From NCBI GenBank assembly GCA_023428515.1, contig JAEYXI010000110.1:1-15422 (forward strand): 15,422 bases of DNA, written 5' to 3'. Both the position numbers and the translations under genes were made by a program. The DNA comes from Pseudomonadota bacterium. Its GTDB lineage: Bacteria; Pseudomonadota; Alphaproteobacteria; Rhizobiales; Rhizobiaceae. Of this stretch, positions 7,777 to 14,592 are shown in pieces (position 1 is the stretch's first letter; each line of letters starts with the position of its first letter). The notes under the pieces are model-generated. The model ran no database searches. It was not told where the DNA came from and worked only from the letters and a program-made list of their open reading frames with translations.

Positions 7777-9186
7777 ATGGAACTGGAACAGATCGATCCG
7801 GCCGAGAGCTACGACCGCGCGGATGGCGAGTTGAGCGCGCCGGCGGCGGTGAAGAAGGTCTTCGTCAAGACCTATGGCTGCCAGATGAACGTCTATGACA
7901 GTCAGCGCATGTCGGACGCGCTGGCGGCTGACGGCTATGCCGGCACGGACAGGATCGAGGACGCCGATCTGGTGCTCCTCAATACCTGCCATATCCGCGA
8001 GAAGGCAGCCGAGAAGGTCTATTCCGAGCTTGGCCGTATCCGCGACCTGAAGGCCGAGCGGGCGAGCCGCGGGCTGGAGACGGTGATCGGCGTCGCCGGC
8101 TGCGTGGCGCAGGCGGAAGGCCGAGAGATCATCCGCCGGCAGAGCGCGGTCGACCTGGTGATCGGCCCCCAGACCTATCACCGCCTGCCCGAAGCATTGC
8201 GAAAGGCGCGGGACGGTCAAAAAGTCGTCGAGACCGAATATGCCATCGAGGACAAGTTCGAGCATTTGCCGAAGCCGCGCAGGGCCGAGATCGTCGGGCG
8301 CGGCGTGACGGCATTCCTGACGGTGCAGGAAGGCTGCGACAAATTCTGCACCTTCTGCGTGGTGCCCTATACGCGCGGCTCGGAAGTGTCGCGCCCGGTG
8401 GGGCAGATCGTGGCGGAGGCGGAAAAGCTGGCTGAAGCCGGCGTGCGCGAGGTGACGCTGCTCGGCCAGAACGTCAACGCCTGGCACGGCGAAGGTCCGG
8501 ATGGTGGTGAATGGGGGCTCGGCCGGCTGCTTTTCCGGTTGGCGGAAATCCCTGGCATCGCGCGCCTGCGCTACACGACCAGCCATCCGCGCGACATGGA
8601 TGACGAACTGATCGCCGCGCATCGCGATTTGCCGGCGCTGATGCCGTACCTGCACCTGCCGGTGCAGTCGGGTTCGGATCGCATCCTCAAGGCGATGAAC
8701 CGCCGTCACAAGGCCGTAGACTATATGAGGCTGATCGAGCGCATCCGCGCGGTACGGCCGGACATGGCGATGTCGGGCGATTTCATCGTCGGCTTTCCCG
8801 GCGAGACCGATGCCGACTTCGAGACGACGATGGAGCTGGTGCGGAATGTGCATTATGCGCAGGCCTTCTCCTTCAAATATTCGCCACGCCCCGGCACGCC
8901 GGGCGCGGAGATGAAGGACCATGTCGCAGAAGCCGTGAAGGATGAGCGTCTGCAGCGCCTGCAGGCGCTGCTCAACGAGCAGCAGCGCGCATTCACGGCC
9001 GCGATGGCCGGCAAACGTATGGACCTCCTGATCGAGAAGCCGGGTCGCCAGCCCGGCCAGCGGGTCGGCCGTTCGCCATGGCTGCAGCCGGTGATTGTTG
9101 ATGAAACCGCCGGCGAAATCGGTGACATTATCGATGTGCGAATCATCAGGACGGGCCAGAACAGCCTGTTCGCCGAGCCGGTGTGA
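7777..9186 (+). CDS. miaB: tRNA-2-methylthio-N6-dimethylallyladenosine synthase MiaB
   Basis: Radical-SAM methylthiotransferase that adds the 2-methylthio group to i6A37 of tRNAs reading UNN codons. It has 469 residues with the full three-domain layout. The N-terminal MTTase domain carries cluster cysteines Cys35 (TYGCQMN), Cys71 (NTCHIRE) and Cys109 (GCVAQ). The radical-SAM core carries Cys187, Cys191 and Cys194 in the CxxxCxxC of [15 protein letters not shown] domain covers roughly 395-465. TYGCQMN and CVVPYTRG are typical of MiaB rather than RimO or MtaB. The residues before [10 protein letters not shown] are poorly conserved, so the exact start is uncertain. The gene starts 47 bases after plsC and heads the miaB-phoH-ybeY-corC-lnt series. 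Confidence 0.96.
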   Translation: MELEQIDPAESYDRADGELSAPAAVKKVFVKTYGCQMNVYDSQRMSDALAADGYAGTDRIEDADLVLLNTCHIREKAAEKVYSELGRIRDLKAERASRGLETVIGVAGCVAQAEGREIIRRQSAVDLVIGPQTYHRLPEALRKARDGQKVVETEYAIEDKFEHLPKPRRAEIVGRGVTAFLTVQEGCDKFCTFCVVPYTRGSEVSRPVGQIVAEAEKLAEAGVREVTLLGQNVNAWHGEGPDGGEWGLGRLLFRLAEIPGIARLRYTTSHPRDMDDELIAAHRDLPALMPYLHLPVQSGSDRILKAMNRRHKAVDYMRLIERIRAVRPDMAMSGDFIVGFPGETDADFETTMELVRNVHYAQAFSFKYSPRPGTPGAEMKDHVAEAVKDERLQRLQALLNEQQRAFTAAMAGKRMDLLIEKPGRQPGQRVGRSPWLQPVIVDETAGEIGDIIDVRIIRTGQNSLFAEPV

Positions 9187-9209
9187 TGCCGGCTGACCAG
9201 GAGAGACGG

Positions 9210-10274
9210 TTGAGCGCTACCGAATTGAAGAAGCCGCCGGCCAGTCCAGCATCGGGGCCGGCCTCCGGGGCTTCCGACATGGCGCATATCGTGCTCACCT
9301 TCGACAACAACAGGCTGGCGAGCGCGCTCTACGGACAGTTCGACGAGAATCTGGCGCGTCTCGAGCAGAAGCTCGGCGTCGACATCCGTTCGCGCGGCAA
9401 TCAGCTGACCATCAAGGGTTCGTCCTCGGCGGCCGAGCAGGCGCGGCGCGCGCTCGACAATCTCTACGGCATCCTGCAGAAGGGCGCCGATATCGGCCAG
9501 TCGGACGTCGACGGCGCGGTCCGTATGGCGATCGCCGCCGACGACCAGCTGACGCTGCCGACGCTCGAACGGAAGGGCAAGATGGCGGCCGCCCAGATCG
9601 CGACACGCAAGCGCACCATCTACGCCCGCTCGACCAATCAGGACGCCTATATGCGCGCCCTGGAGCGGTCGGAACTTGTGTTCGGCATCGGCCCGGCCGG
9701 CACCGGCAAGACTTATCTCGCAGTGGCGCATGCAGCGATGCTGCTCGAGCGCGGCATGGTGGAGCGCATCGTGCTGTCGCGTCCGGCGGTCGAGGCCGGC
9801 GAGCGGCTGGGCTTTCTGCCCGGCGACATGAAGGAAAAGGTCGATCCCTACCTTCGTCCCCTCTACGACGCTCTCTACGACATGATGCCGGCCGACAAGG
9901 TCGAGCGGGCGATCACTGCCGAGGTGATCGAGATTGCGCCGCTGGCGTTCATGCGCGGCCGCACGCTGGCGCATTGCGCCGTCATCCTCGACGAGGCGCA
10001 GAACACGACGCCGATGCAGATGAAGATGTTCCTGACCCGTCTTGGCGAGGGTTCGCGCATGATCGTCACCGGCGACCCGACGCAGATCGACCTGCCGCCG
10101 AACACCAAGTCCGGGCTGGTCGAGGCGTTGCGTATCCTGGACGGCGTGCCGGGCGCCGTGACCGTGCGCTTCAACGACACCGACGTGGTCAGGCATCCGC
10201 TGGTCGCTGAGATCGTCAAGGCCTACGACCGCGACGCCAAGGTGGCGCGCGGCCTCGGCACTGGCGAGAACTGA
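9210..10274 (+). CDS. phoH: PhoH-like (YbeZ) P-loop NTPase
   Basis: Cytoplasmic ATPase that works with YbeY in rRNA and ribosome maturation; in E. coli the equivalent is ybeZ. From the proposed start it has 354 residues: a KH-like N-terminal region (about 25-105), then a helicase-like core with Walker A GPAGTGKT (161-168, Lys167) and Walker B VILDE (258-262) followed by AQNTTPMQMKMFLTRLG. VTGDPTQIDLP is the following motif. I place the start at TTG 9210-9212: AGGAG at 9199-9203 sits exactly six bases before it. The ATG at 9186-9188, overlapping the miaB stop by one base, and the GTG at 9183 are in the same frame and would add 8-9 residues, but they have no ribosome site. The short gap suggests one transcript with miaB. 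Confidence 0.93.
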   Translation: MSATELKKPPASPASGPASGASDMAHIVLTFDNNRLASALYGQFDENLARLEQKLGVDIRSRGNQLTIKGSSSAAEQARRALDNLYGILQKGADIGQSDVDGAVRMAIAADDQLTLPTLERKGKMAAAQIATRKRTIYARSTNQDAYMRALERSELVFGIGPAGTGKTYLAVAHAAMLLERGMVERIVLSRPAVEAGERLGFLPGDMKEKVDPYLRPLYDALYDMMPADKVERAITAEVIEIAPLAFMRGRTLAHCAVILDEAQNTTPMQMKMFLTRLGEGSRMIVTGDPTQIDLPPNTKSGLVEALRILDGVPGAVTVRFNDTDVVRHPLVAEIVKAYDRDAKVARGLGTGEN

Positions 10275-10284
10275 TCGGACCGTT

Positions 10285-10307
10285 CCGCCGGGGGCGGCTT
10301 CCGCCGC
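10285..10307 (+). promoter_or_regulatory. Two mutually exclusive GC hairpins before ybeY
   Basis: CCGCC (10285-10289) can pair with GGCGG (10293-10297), or the latter (as GCGGC, 10294-10298) can pair with GCCGC (10303-10307) across a TTCC loop. Both stems share the middle strand, so only one can form. They end nine bases before the ybeY start, which has no obvious ribosome site of its own. Hairpin pairing is seen directly; a control role is inference. Confidence 0.4.
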
Positions 10308-10316
10308 ATTGTCTCC

Positions 10317-10808
10317 ATGTCGCAACCGCGCAAACCACGCATCGCCATCGACCTCGCCGTCGAGGCCGGCGACTGGCCGGCGAAACGGGCGCTGAGGAGC
10401 CTCGTCGGCAAAGCGGTGGAGGCAGCGCTGCGGGAAGCCGGCATCCAGGCCGGGGCCAACTCCGAACTCAGCGTGGTCTTCACCGACGATGCGCATATCC
10501 GCACGCTGAACGCAGGCTGGCGCAGCAAGGACAAGCCCACCAACGTCTTGTCTTTCCCGGCATTTCCGATGAAGCCGGGCGACAAGCTGCCGCCGATGCT
10601 GGGCGATGTCGTGCTGGCCGCCGAGACGGTGGCGCGCGAGGCCGGGCTGGAAGGCAAGCCGCTCGACCACCACATAACGCACCTCGTGATACATGGCGTC
10701 CTGCACTTGCTCGGCCATGATCACGAGGACGAAACGGAGGCGGAGCAGATGGAAGCGCTGGAGCGGGCCGCTCTCGCGAGGCTTGCCATTCCCGATCCCT
10801 ACGCGTAA
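10317..10808 (+). CDS. ybeY: Endoribonuclease YbeY (16S rRNA 3' maturation)
   Basis: Single-strand endoribonuclease needed for 16S rRNA 3'-end maturation and 70S quality control; in rhizobia it also affects small-RNA regulation. It has 163 residues. The zinc site is [11 protein letters not shown], with His126, His130 and His136 (H-x3-H-x5-H). NVLSFP, which precedes it around residues 76-81, is the other family block. It sits between phoH and corC, as in E. coli. The start is the only reasonable ATG upstream of the conserved [14 protein letters not shown] strand, but it lacks a clear Shine-Dalgarno sequence. corC begins six bases after its stop. Confidence 0.95.
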   Translation: MSQPRKPRIAIDLAVEAGDWPAKRALRSLVGKAVEAALREAGIQAGANSELSVVFTDDAHIRTLNAGWRSKDKPTNVLSFPAFPMKPGDKLPPMLGDVVLAAETVAREAGLEGKPLDHHITHLVIHGVLHLLGHDHEDETEAEQMEALERAALARLAIPDPYA

Positions 10809-10814
10809 CAGGGA

Positions 10815-11924
10815 ATGGAAACCAACCCGACGAAGATGAACGACACACCAGAGCCTGCCGCGCGGCCCGAGACGGGCAGCGCAAAAGCCGAATCGGCGGA
10901 AGAAGGCCCGAGTTCGAGTCCCAGTCAGCCCACGACGCAGCCCGCGTCTCCGGTCGCGGCGGTCGAGACGTCGGCCGAGCGGCCGTCGTTCTTCGAGCGG
11001 CTGGCCGGCCTGTTCCGGCACAGGAATGGTTCCAGCCTCCGAGAAGAGATAGCCGACGCGCTTGCCGAAACGGCGGCTGACGCGGAGTCCTTCTCGCCGG
11101 GCGAGCGGGCAATGCTCCACAACATCCTCAGGTTGCGTGAGGTGCGCGTCGAGGACGTCATGATCCCCCGCGCCGATATCGAGGCGGTCGAGATCGGCAT
11201 CACGCTCGGCGAGCTGTTGACCGTGTTCGAGCAATCCGGCCACTCGCGCATGCCGGTCTACGCCGAGACGCTCGACGACCCCAGGGGCATGGTGCACATC
11301 CGCGACGTGCTGGCCCACATCACCAAACTCGCCCGCACCAAGAAAAGCCGCGCCCGCAAAGCGCCTCCGCCGACGCTCGATTTCGCCAATGTCGACCTAG
11401 GCAAGTCGATCGGCGAGTTGAACCTCATGCGCACCGTGCGTTTCGTGCCGCCCTCCATGCTCGCCTCGGATCTGATGGGGCGCATGCAGGCGAGCCGCAC
11501 GCAGATGGCGCTGGTCATCGACGAATATGGCGGCACCGACGGTCTGGTGTCGCTGGAAGACATCGTCGAGATGGTGGTCGGCGACATCGAGGACGAGCAC
11601 GACGACGAGGAGCCGATGATCACCCAGGCCGGCGACGGCATCTACGTCGTCGACGGCAAGGCGGAGATCGACGAGGTGGCCAAGCTTATCGGCGAGGGCT
11701 TCAAGGCCGGCGAGCACGGCGAATATGTCGATACGATCGGCGGCATGATCTTCAACACGCTCGGTCGCGTGCCGGCGCGGGGCGAAGTCGTCCAGGCCAT
11801 CCCGGGCTTCGAGTTCCACGTGCTCGACGCCGATCCGCGCCGCGTGAAACGGGTGCGCATCGTCGACATCGTCAAGGCCGAACGCCGCCGCCGCGCGGCA
11901 CGCGTCGAGCAGCCCGCGCCGTGA
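10815..11924 (+). CDS. corC: CorC/TlyC-type CBS-domain protein (YbeX)
   Basis: Cytosolic CBS-pair protein of the CorC/HlyC family, linked in enterobacteria to magnesium and cobalt efflux and, as YbeX, to ribosome metabolism. It has 369 residues. A low-complexity Pro/Ser/Ala-rich N-terminus runs to about 55, VMIPRADIEAV (115 onward) opens the first CBS motif, the second CBS covers about 195-260 with VIDEYGGTDGLVSLEDIVE, and a CorC_HlyC domain lies from about 275 to 355. There is no DUF21 membrane domain. The ATG at 10815 directly abuts AGGGA, too close for a normal ribosome site, so the in-frame ATG at 10836 is a real alternative. The old name haemolysin C does not mean it is a toxin. Confidence 0.92.
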   Translation: METNPTKMNDTPEPAARPETGSAKAESAEEGPSSSPSQPTTQPASPVAAVETSAERPSFFERLAGLFRHRNGSSLREEIADALAETAADAESFSPGERAMLHNILRLREVRVEDVMIPRADIEAVEIGITLGELLTVFEQSGHSRMPVYAETLDDPRGMVHIRDVLAHITKLARTKKSRARKAPPPTLDFANVDLGKSIGELNLMRTVRFVPPSMLASDLMGRMQASRTQMALVIDEYGGTDGLVSLEDIVEMVVGDIEDEHDDEEPMITQAGDGIYVVDGKAEIDEVAKLIGEGFKAGEHGEYVDTIGGMIFNTLGRVPARGEVVQAIPGFEFHVLDADPRRVKRVRIVDIVKAERRRRAARVEQPAP

Positions 11925-11966
11925 AACTGACGTTTCAGGTGTGATTTTTCGCTCACGGGCCGCACC

Positions 11967-11987
11967 GCCGCCCAGGGGCGGCTGTTT
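11967..11987 (+). terminator. Probable intrinsic terminator after corC
   Basis: GCCGCC (11967-11972), loop CAGG, GGCGGC (11977-11982), followed by TGTTT. The stem is six perfect GC pairs and lies 43 bases after the corC stop. The T-tract is short, so termination may be partial. Confidence 0.5.
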
Positions 11988-12050
11988 CCGCAGAGGAGCG
12001 GGATGGAGTATGCGCGTGGTGCGAGGGGTGGGGCGAAAAAAGGAAAACAT

Positions 12051-12070
12051 TCCTGACATCTCCTGACATA
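12051..12070. repeat. Tandem 10-bp direct repeat upstream of lnt
   Basis: TCCTGACATC at 12051-12060 is followed at once by TCCTGACATA at 12061-12070, nine of ten bases identical and one helical turn apart. It lies about 170 bases upstream of the lnt start. Such spacing suits a regulator bound side by side on one face of the DNA, but no protein can be named. Confidence 0.7.
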
Positions 12071-12236
12071 CGCGCCGTCGCCAGTATGGCGCGGGCATGT
12101 CCGGGAAAGACGATGCATCCGCCGCCGGTTCATTCCGCGCGTGAAAAGAACTAACCTTCGCCCCGTGATTCTCAAAGGCGCGTGACCCGGCTTGCAACAG
12201 GCGGTCATGCCGAAGCTGGATGGGGCGGGTTTGCGC

Positions 12237-13820
12237 ATGGAGCGCCTGGCGGGGCGGATAATTCTGCTTTGGGGCTGGCGCCGACTGGCGGCCGCTTTCG
12301 TCGCCGGCGCCGTTCTGGTGCTGACGCAGGCGCCATACGATTTCTTCGCCGCCGGTTTCGTGTCCTTCCCCGTGCTTGTCTGGCTCATCGACGGCGCGAC
12401 GGCGGAGGCTTCGCCCAATCCGCTGCGGCGCCTGAAGCCCGCCTTTGCCGTCGGCTGGTGGTTCGGCTTCGGCTATTTTCTCGCCGGCCTCTGGTGGATC
12501 GGCGGAGCGGTGCTTGTCGAGGCCGACAGCTTCGCCTGGGCGCTGCCCTTCGCGGTGCTGGGCATACCCTTGCTCCTCGCCTTCTTCTACGGTTTTGCCG
12601 CGCTCTTTGCCCGCCTGTTCTGGGCGAACGGCGTTGCCCGCATCGCGGCGACTGCCTTCGGCTTCGGCCTGGCTGAATGGCTGCGCAGCTTTCTCTTCAC
12701 CGGCTTCCCCTGGAACCCCGTCGGGCTTGCGGCGATGCCGACGCCGCTCCTGATGCAGAGCGTGGCGTTGACGAGCGTGACGGGTATGAATGCGTTGGCC
12801 GTCTTCGTCTTCGCCATGCCGTCGCTGTTCGCGGCGAAGCAGAACCTGCGGCTCGGCCTGGCGCTTGCCGTCCTGCTCGCCGCAGCACATGCCGGCTACG
12901 GCTACATCCGGCTGAACCAGCCGGTCGATGCCTCCGGCGGCACGCTCGCCGTCCGCATCGTGCAGCCATCCGTCGACCTGGCGGAGAAGTGGGACGACAG
13001 CGTGCGCGACCGCATCTTCCAGACGACGATGGACCTGTCCGCGCGACCGCCCGAGCCGGGCCGGCCCTCGCCGCAGCTCATATTGTGGCCGGAGACGTCG
13101 GTGCCGTTCTTCTTCACGGAGCGGCCGGATGCGCTTGTTGCGCTGGGCGAGATGCTGAAGCCCGGCCAGATGCTGGTGGCCGGCGCCGTGCGGGAGGAAG
13201 CATCCGGCCCGCAGCCGCTCTATTACAATTCCGTCCTGGCGATAAACGACAGCGGCGAGATCGTCGACGCGGTCGACAAGGTGCATCTCGTGCCGTTCGG
13301 CGAATACATACCCTTCGCCAACCTGGCGGCTCGCTTCGGCATAGGGCAATTGGTCGCGGGCCCGATGAATTTCGTCGCCGGCAGCCAGCGTCATCCGCTC
13401 GAACTGCCTGGCGGCATCAGGGCTTCACCTTTCATTTGCTATGAAATTATTTTCCCGGAGCTGGTGGCAGTTGACGTTACGTCAACCAGGTTTATTGTAA
13501 ATGTCACAAACGACGCTTGGTTTGGCGACACGCCCGGTCCTTACCAGCACTTCCGGCAGGCGCAGCTGCGTGCCGTGGAAAATGGTTTGCCGGTACTGCG
13601 TGCCGCCAATAACGGGATTTCGGGCGCCATCGATTCCCGCGGCCGCGTGATCGATGCGCTCGCTTTGAATGTCAGGGATGCGTTCGACGTCGAGATAGAC
13701 TTGCCCGACGAGCCGGACACGCTGGTTCCGCGGCGTCAATTCGTCGGCTACGCGATCGTCGCATTTTTCGCATTTTTCGCATTCACAGGAAGGGTCTGGC
13801 AGCGACCGCGGACGAATTGA
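12237..13820 (+). CDS. lnt: Apolipoprotein N-acyltransferase
   Basis: Inner-membrane enzyme that adds the third acyl chain to the N-terminal cysteine of lipoproteins, using a phospholipid donor. It has 527 residues from the chosen start. The N-terminal half is hydrophobic with about six or seven membrane segments up to residue ~205, a periplasmic nitrilase-like domain follows, and one last membrane helix lies at about 500-515. The catalytic triad is Glu286 in [10 protein letters not shown], Lys348 in [13 protein letters not shown] and Cys401 in [28 protein letters not shown] is the usual family block. I favour the ATG at 12237 (MERLAGR), which I recall as the common rhizobial start; ATG 12207 and TTG 12192 are in frame upstream. 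In Sinorhizobium this gene is known as actA, needed for growth at low pH (from memory). Codons near 13431-13510 are unusually AT-rich. Confidence 0.94.
   Translation: MERLAGRIILLWGWRRLAAAFVAGAVLVLTQAPYDFFAAGFVSFPVLVWLIDGATAEASPNPLRRLKPAFAVGWWFGFGYFLAGLWWIGGAVLVEADSFAWALPFAVLGIPLLLAFFYGFAALFARLFWANGVARIAATAFGFGLAEWLRSFLFTGFPWNPVGLAAMPTPLLMQSVALTSVTGMNALAVFVFAMPSLFAAKQNLRLGLALAVLLAAAHAGYGYIRLNQPVDASGGTLAVRIVQPSVDLAEKWDDSVRDRIFQTTMDLSARPPEPGRPSPQLILWPETSVPFFFTERPDALVALGEMLKPGQMLVAGAVREEASGPQPLYYNSVLAINDSGEIVDAVDKVHLVPFGEYIPFANLAARFGIGQLVAGPMNFVAGSQRHPLELPGGIRASPFICYEIIFPELVAVDVTSTRFIVNVTNDAWFGDTPGPYQHFRQAQLRAVENGLPVLRAANNGISGAIDSRGRVIDALALNVRDAFDVEIDLPDEPDTLVPRRQFVGYAIVAFFAFFAFTGRVWQRPRTN
13470..13486. 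repeat. Perfect 17-bp palindrome inside lnt
   Basis: GTTGACGT and ACGTCAAC are exact reverse complements around a single T. It lies in an AT-rich patch of the lnt coding region (31 of the 80 bases from 13431 to 13510 are G or C by my hand count, against a clearly GC-rich gene). TTGACG (13471-13476) with TATTGT (13493-13498), 16 bases apart, also resembles a promoter. Confidence 0.6.
13761..13784. repeat. 9-bp tandem repeat in the lnt 3' end
   Basis: GCATTTTTC occurs at 13761-13769 and 13770-13778, followed by GCATTC. It encodes the Ala-Phe-Phe repeats of the last membrane helix of Lnt. This is a short repeat that keeps the frame if one unit is gained or lost. Confidence 0.7.
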
Positions 13821-13846
13821 CAGCGGATATATTAGAAACTCATATT
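13817..13846 (+). promoter_or_regulatory. Probable phrR promoter overlapping the lnt stop codon
   Basis: A perfect TTGACA (13817-13822) overlaps the lnt stop codon (13818-13820). CATATT (13841-13846), 18 bases on, matches four of six -10 bases; TCATAT with 17-base spacing is the alternative. The predicted leader to phrR is about 105 bases and AT-richer than its surroundings. Confidence 0.5.
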
Positions 13847-13957
13847 GGAAGGATCCGGCAAAACAGGCTTTCAGCCGCTGCATTCGTTGGGGTGAGGGGT
13901 GCGCCGGAAAGACAAAAATACAAATCAGAAAAGCCGGCAACGACCGGTGAGGAAAAA

Positions 13958-14380
13958 ATGGCAGACAAAGAAAACAAGAAGAAGCCGAATCCGACGGATG
14001 TGCACGTTGGGTCCAGGATCAGGCTTCGCCGCAACATGCTTGGCATGAGCCAGGAGAAGCTGGGTGAGAATCTCGGCATCACTTTTCAACAAATCCAGAA
14101 ATATGAGAAGGGCACGAACAGGGTAGGCGCGAGCCGGCTGCAGGCGATAGCCGATGTCCTTTCCGTTCCGGTCGCCTTCTTCTTCGAGGACCTGCCGGGC
14201 GAGGAGACGGCCCGCAACCGCGGCTTCGCGGAGGATTCGTCCGCTGCGTTCGCGATCGACTTCTGCACCAGCGCGGAAGGGCTGCAGCTCAACCGCGCCT
14301 TCGTGAGGATCTCCGACATGAAGGTGCGGCGCAGGATCATCGACCTGGTGAAGAGCCTCGCCTCCGACGAAGGCGACTAG
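13958..14380 (+). CDS. phrR: XRE-family HTH regulator, PhrR/PraR type
   Basis: Small DNA-binding protein of 140 residues. A lysine-rich N-terminus (KENKKKPNP) is followed by a Cro/C1-type HTH: VGSRIRLRRNMLGMSQEKLG leads to GITFQQIQKYEKGTNRVGASRL, recognition helix about 42-52. DVLSVPVAFFFEDLPG ends the domain near residue 80. The C-terminal 40 residues (SDMKVRRRIIDLVKSLAS) look like a dimerisation helix. The place between lnt and metK matches phrR of Sinorhizobium meliloti, induced by low pH, and PraR of other rhizobia, which acts on quorum-sensing and attachment genes (both from memory). I start at ATG 13958, with GAGG five bases before it. The frame is open upstream to 13817, but that part overlaps the lnt end and has no HTH-family look. 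Confidence 0.88.
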   Translation: MADKENKKKPNPTDVHVGSRIRLRRNMLGMSQEKLGENLGITFQQIQKYEKGTNRVGASRLQAIADVLSVPVAFFFEDLPGEETARNRGFAEDSSAAFAIDFCTSAEGLQLNRAFVRISDMKVRRRIIDLVKSLASDEGD

Positions 14381-14449
14381 AGCCGGCCGTATCAGCCTCG
14401 AAAGCGGCCTGTGTCCGGCGGATCGCAATTCTGCCCGATGATTCCAAAC

Positions 14450-14496
14450 GACGAGCTCGTCAGGGAAAATACTTCCCGGGCGGCCGCCGTTCCGGG
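14450..14496. repeat. Cluster of palindromes between phrR and metK
   Basis: Within 47 bases lie a perfect 12-bp palindrome GACGAGCTCGTC (14450-14461), a GGGAA/TTCCC hairpin (14463-14477), the 10-bp palindrome GGCGGCCGCC (14479-14488), and CCCGG/CCGGG arms (14475-14479, 14492-14496) that enclose it. They sit just before the proposed metK promoter. They could end phrR transcription or bind a regulator; there is no T-run. Confidence 0.45.
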
Positions 14497-14507
14497 GCAA
14501 AGCCTGC

Positions 14508-14536
14508 TTGACGAATAAGGGCCGGCATCGCTAACA
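14508..14536 (+). promoter_or_regulatory. Probable metK promoter
   Basis: TTGACG (14508-14513), preceded by C as in many rhizobial promoters, is followed after 17 bases by CTAACA (14531-14536). The -35 is good, the -10 weak. It predicts a leader of about 50 bases, with a GGCCG/CGGCC stem (14541-14558 region) before the ribosome site. I recognise no SAM riboswitch. Confidence 0.4.
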
Positions 14537-14592
14537 CCTTGGCCGCCCGAAGTCGGCCTCCGCCGGCAAAGCCTTTTCAAGAGGGGACACCC

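Larger units (their letters stand above)
11925..12236. other. Intergenic region between corC and lnt
   Basis: About 310 bases if lnt starts at 12237, the longest non-coding stretch in the window. It holds a GC hairpin terminator candidate near its left end, a purine-rich tract (12029-12050), a tandem 10-bp repeat (12051-12070), and an imperfect CGCCA/TGGCG hairpin at 12079-12091. I could not identify a convincing sigma-70 promoter. No ORF with family resemblance is visible. The break suggests that lnt is transcribed separately from corC. Confidence 0.5.

Noticed and set aside
8853..11318. Very long open frame on the minus strand opposite miaB, phoH, ybeY and corC (similar ones at 3552-5696 and 5804-7756 minus, and 694-2625 plus)
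   Set aside because: These mirror the codon positions of clear plus- or minus-strand genes in GC-rich DNA. Their translations are rich in Arg, His, Gly and Asp, have no recognisable domains, and run through gene boundaries.
11925..11950. GAAAC/GTTTC hairpin right after corC followed by TTTTT
   Set aside because: Eight bases separate the weak five-pair AT-containing stem from the T-run. The GC hairpin at 11967 is a better terminator candidate.
13817..13957. Extended N-terminus for phrR starting at 13817
   Set aside because: It would overlap the lnt end, lacks a ribosome site and has no family-like sequence. ATG 13958 has a good GAGG.
14537..14592. SAM riboswitch in the metK leader
   Set aside because: The leader is short, and I could not match the conserved cores of SAM-II or SAM/SAH switches. 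Only a simple GGCCG/CGGCC stem is visible. A covariance search would settle it.
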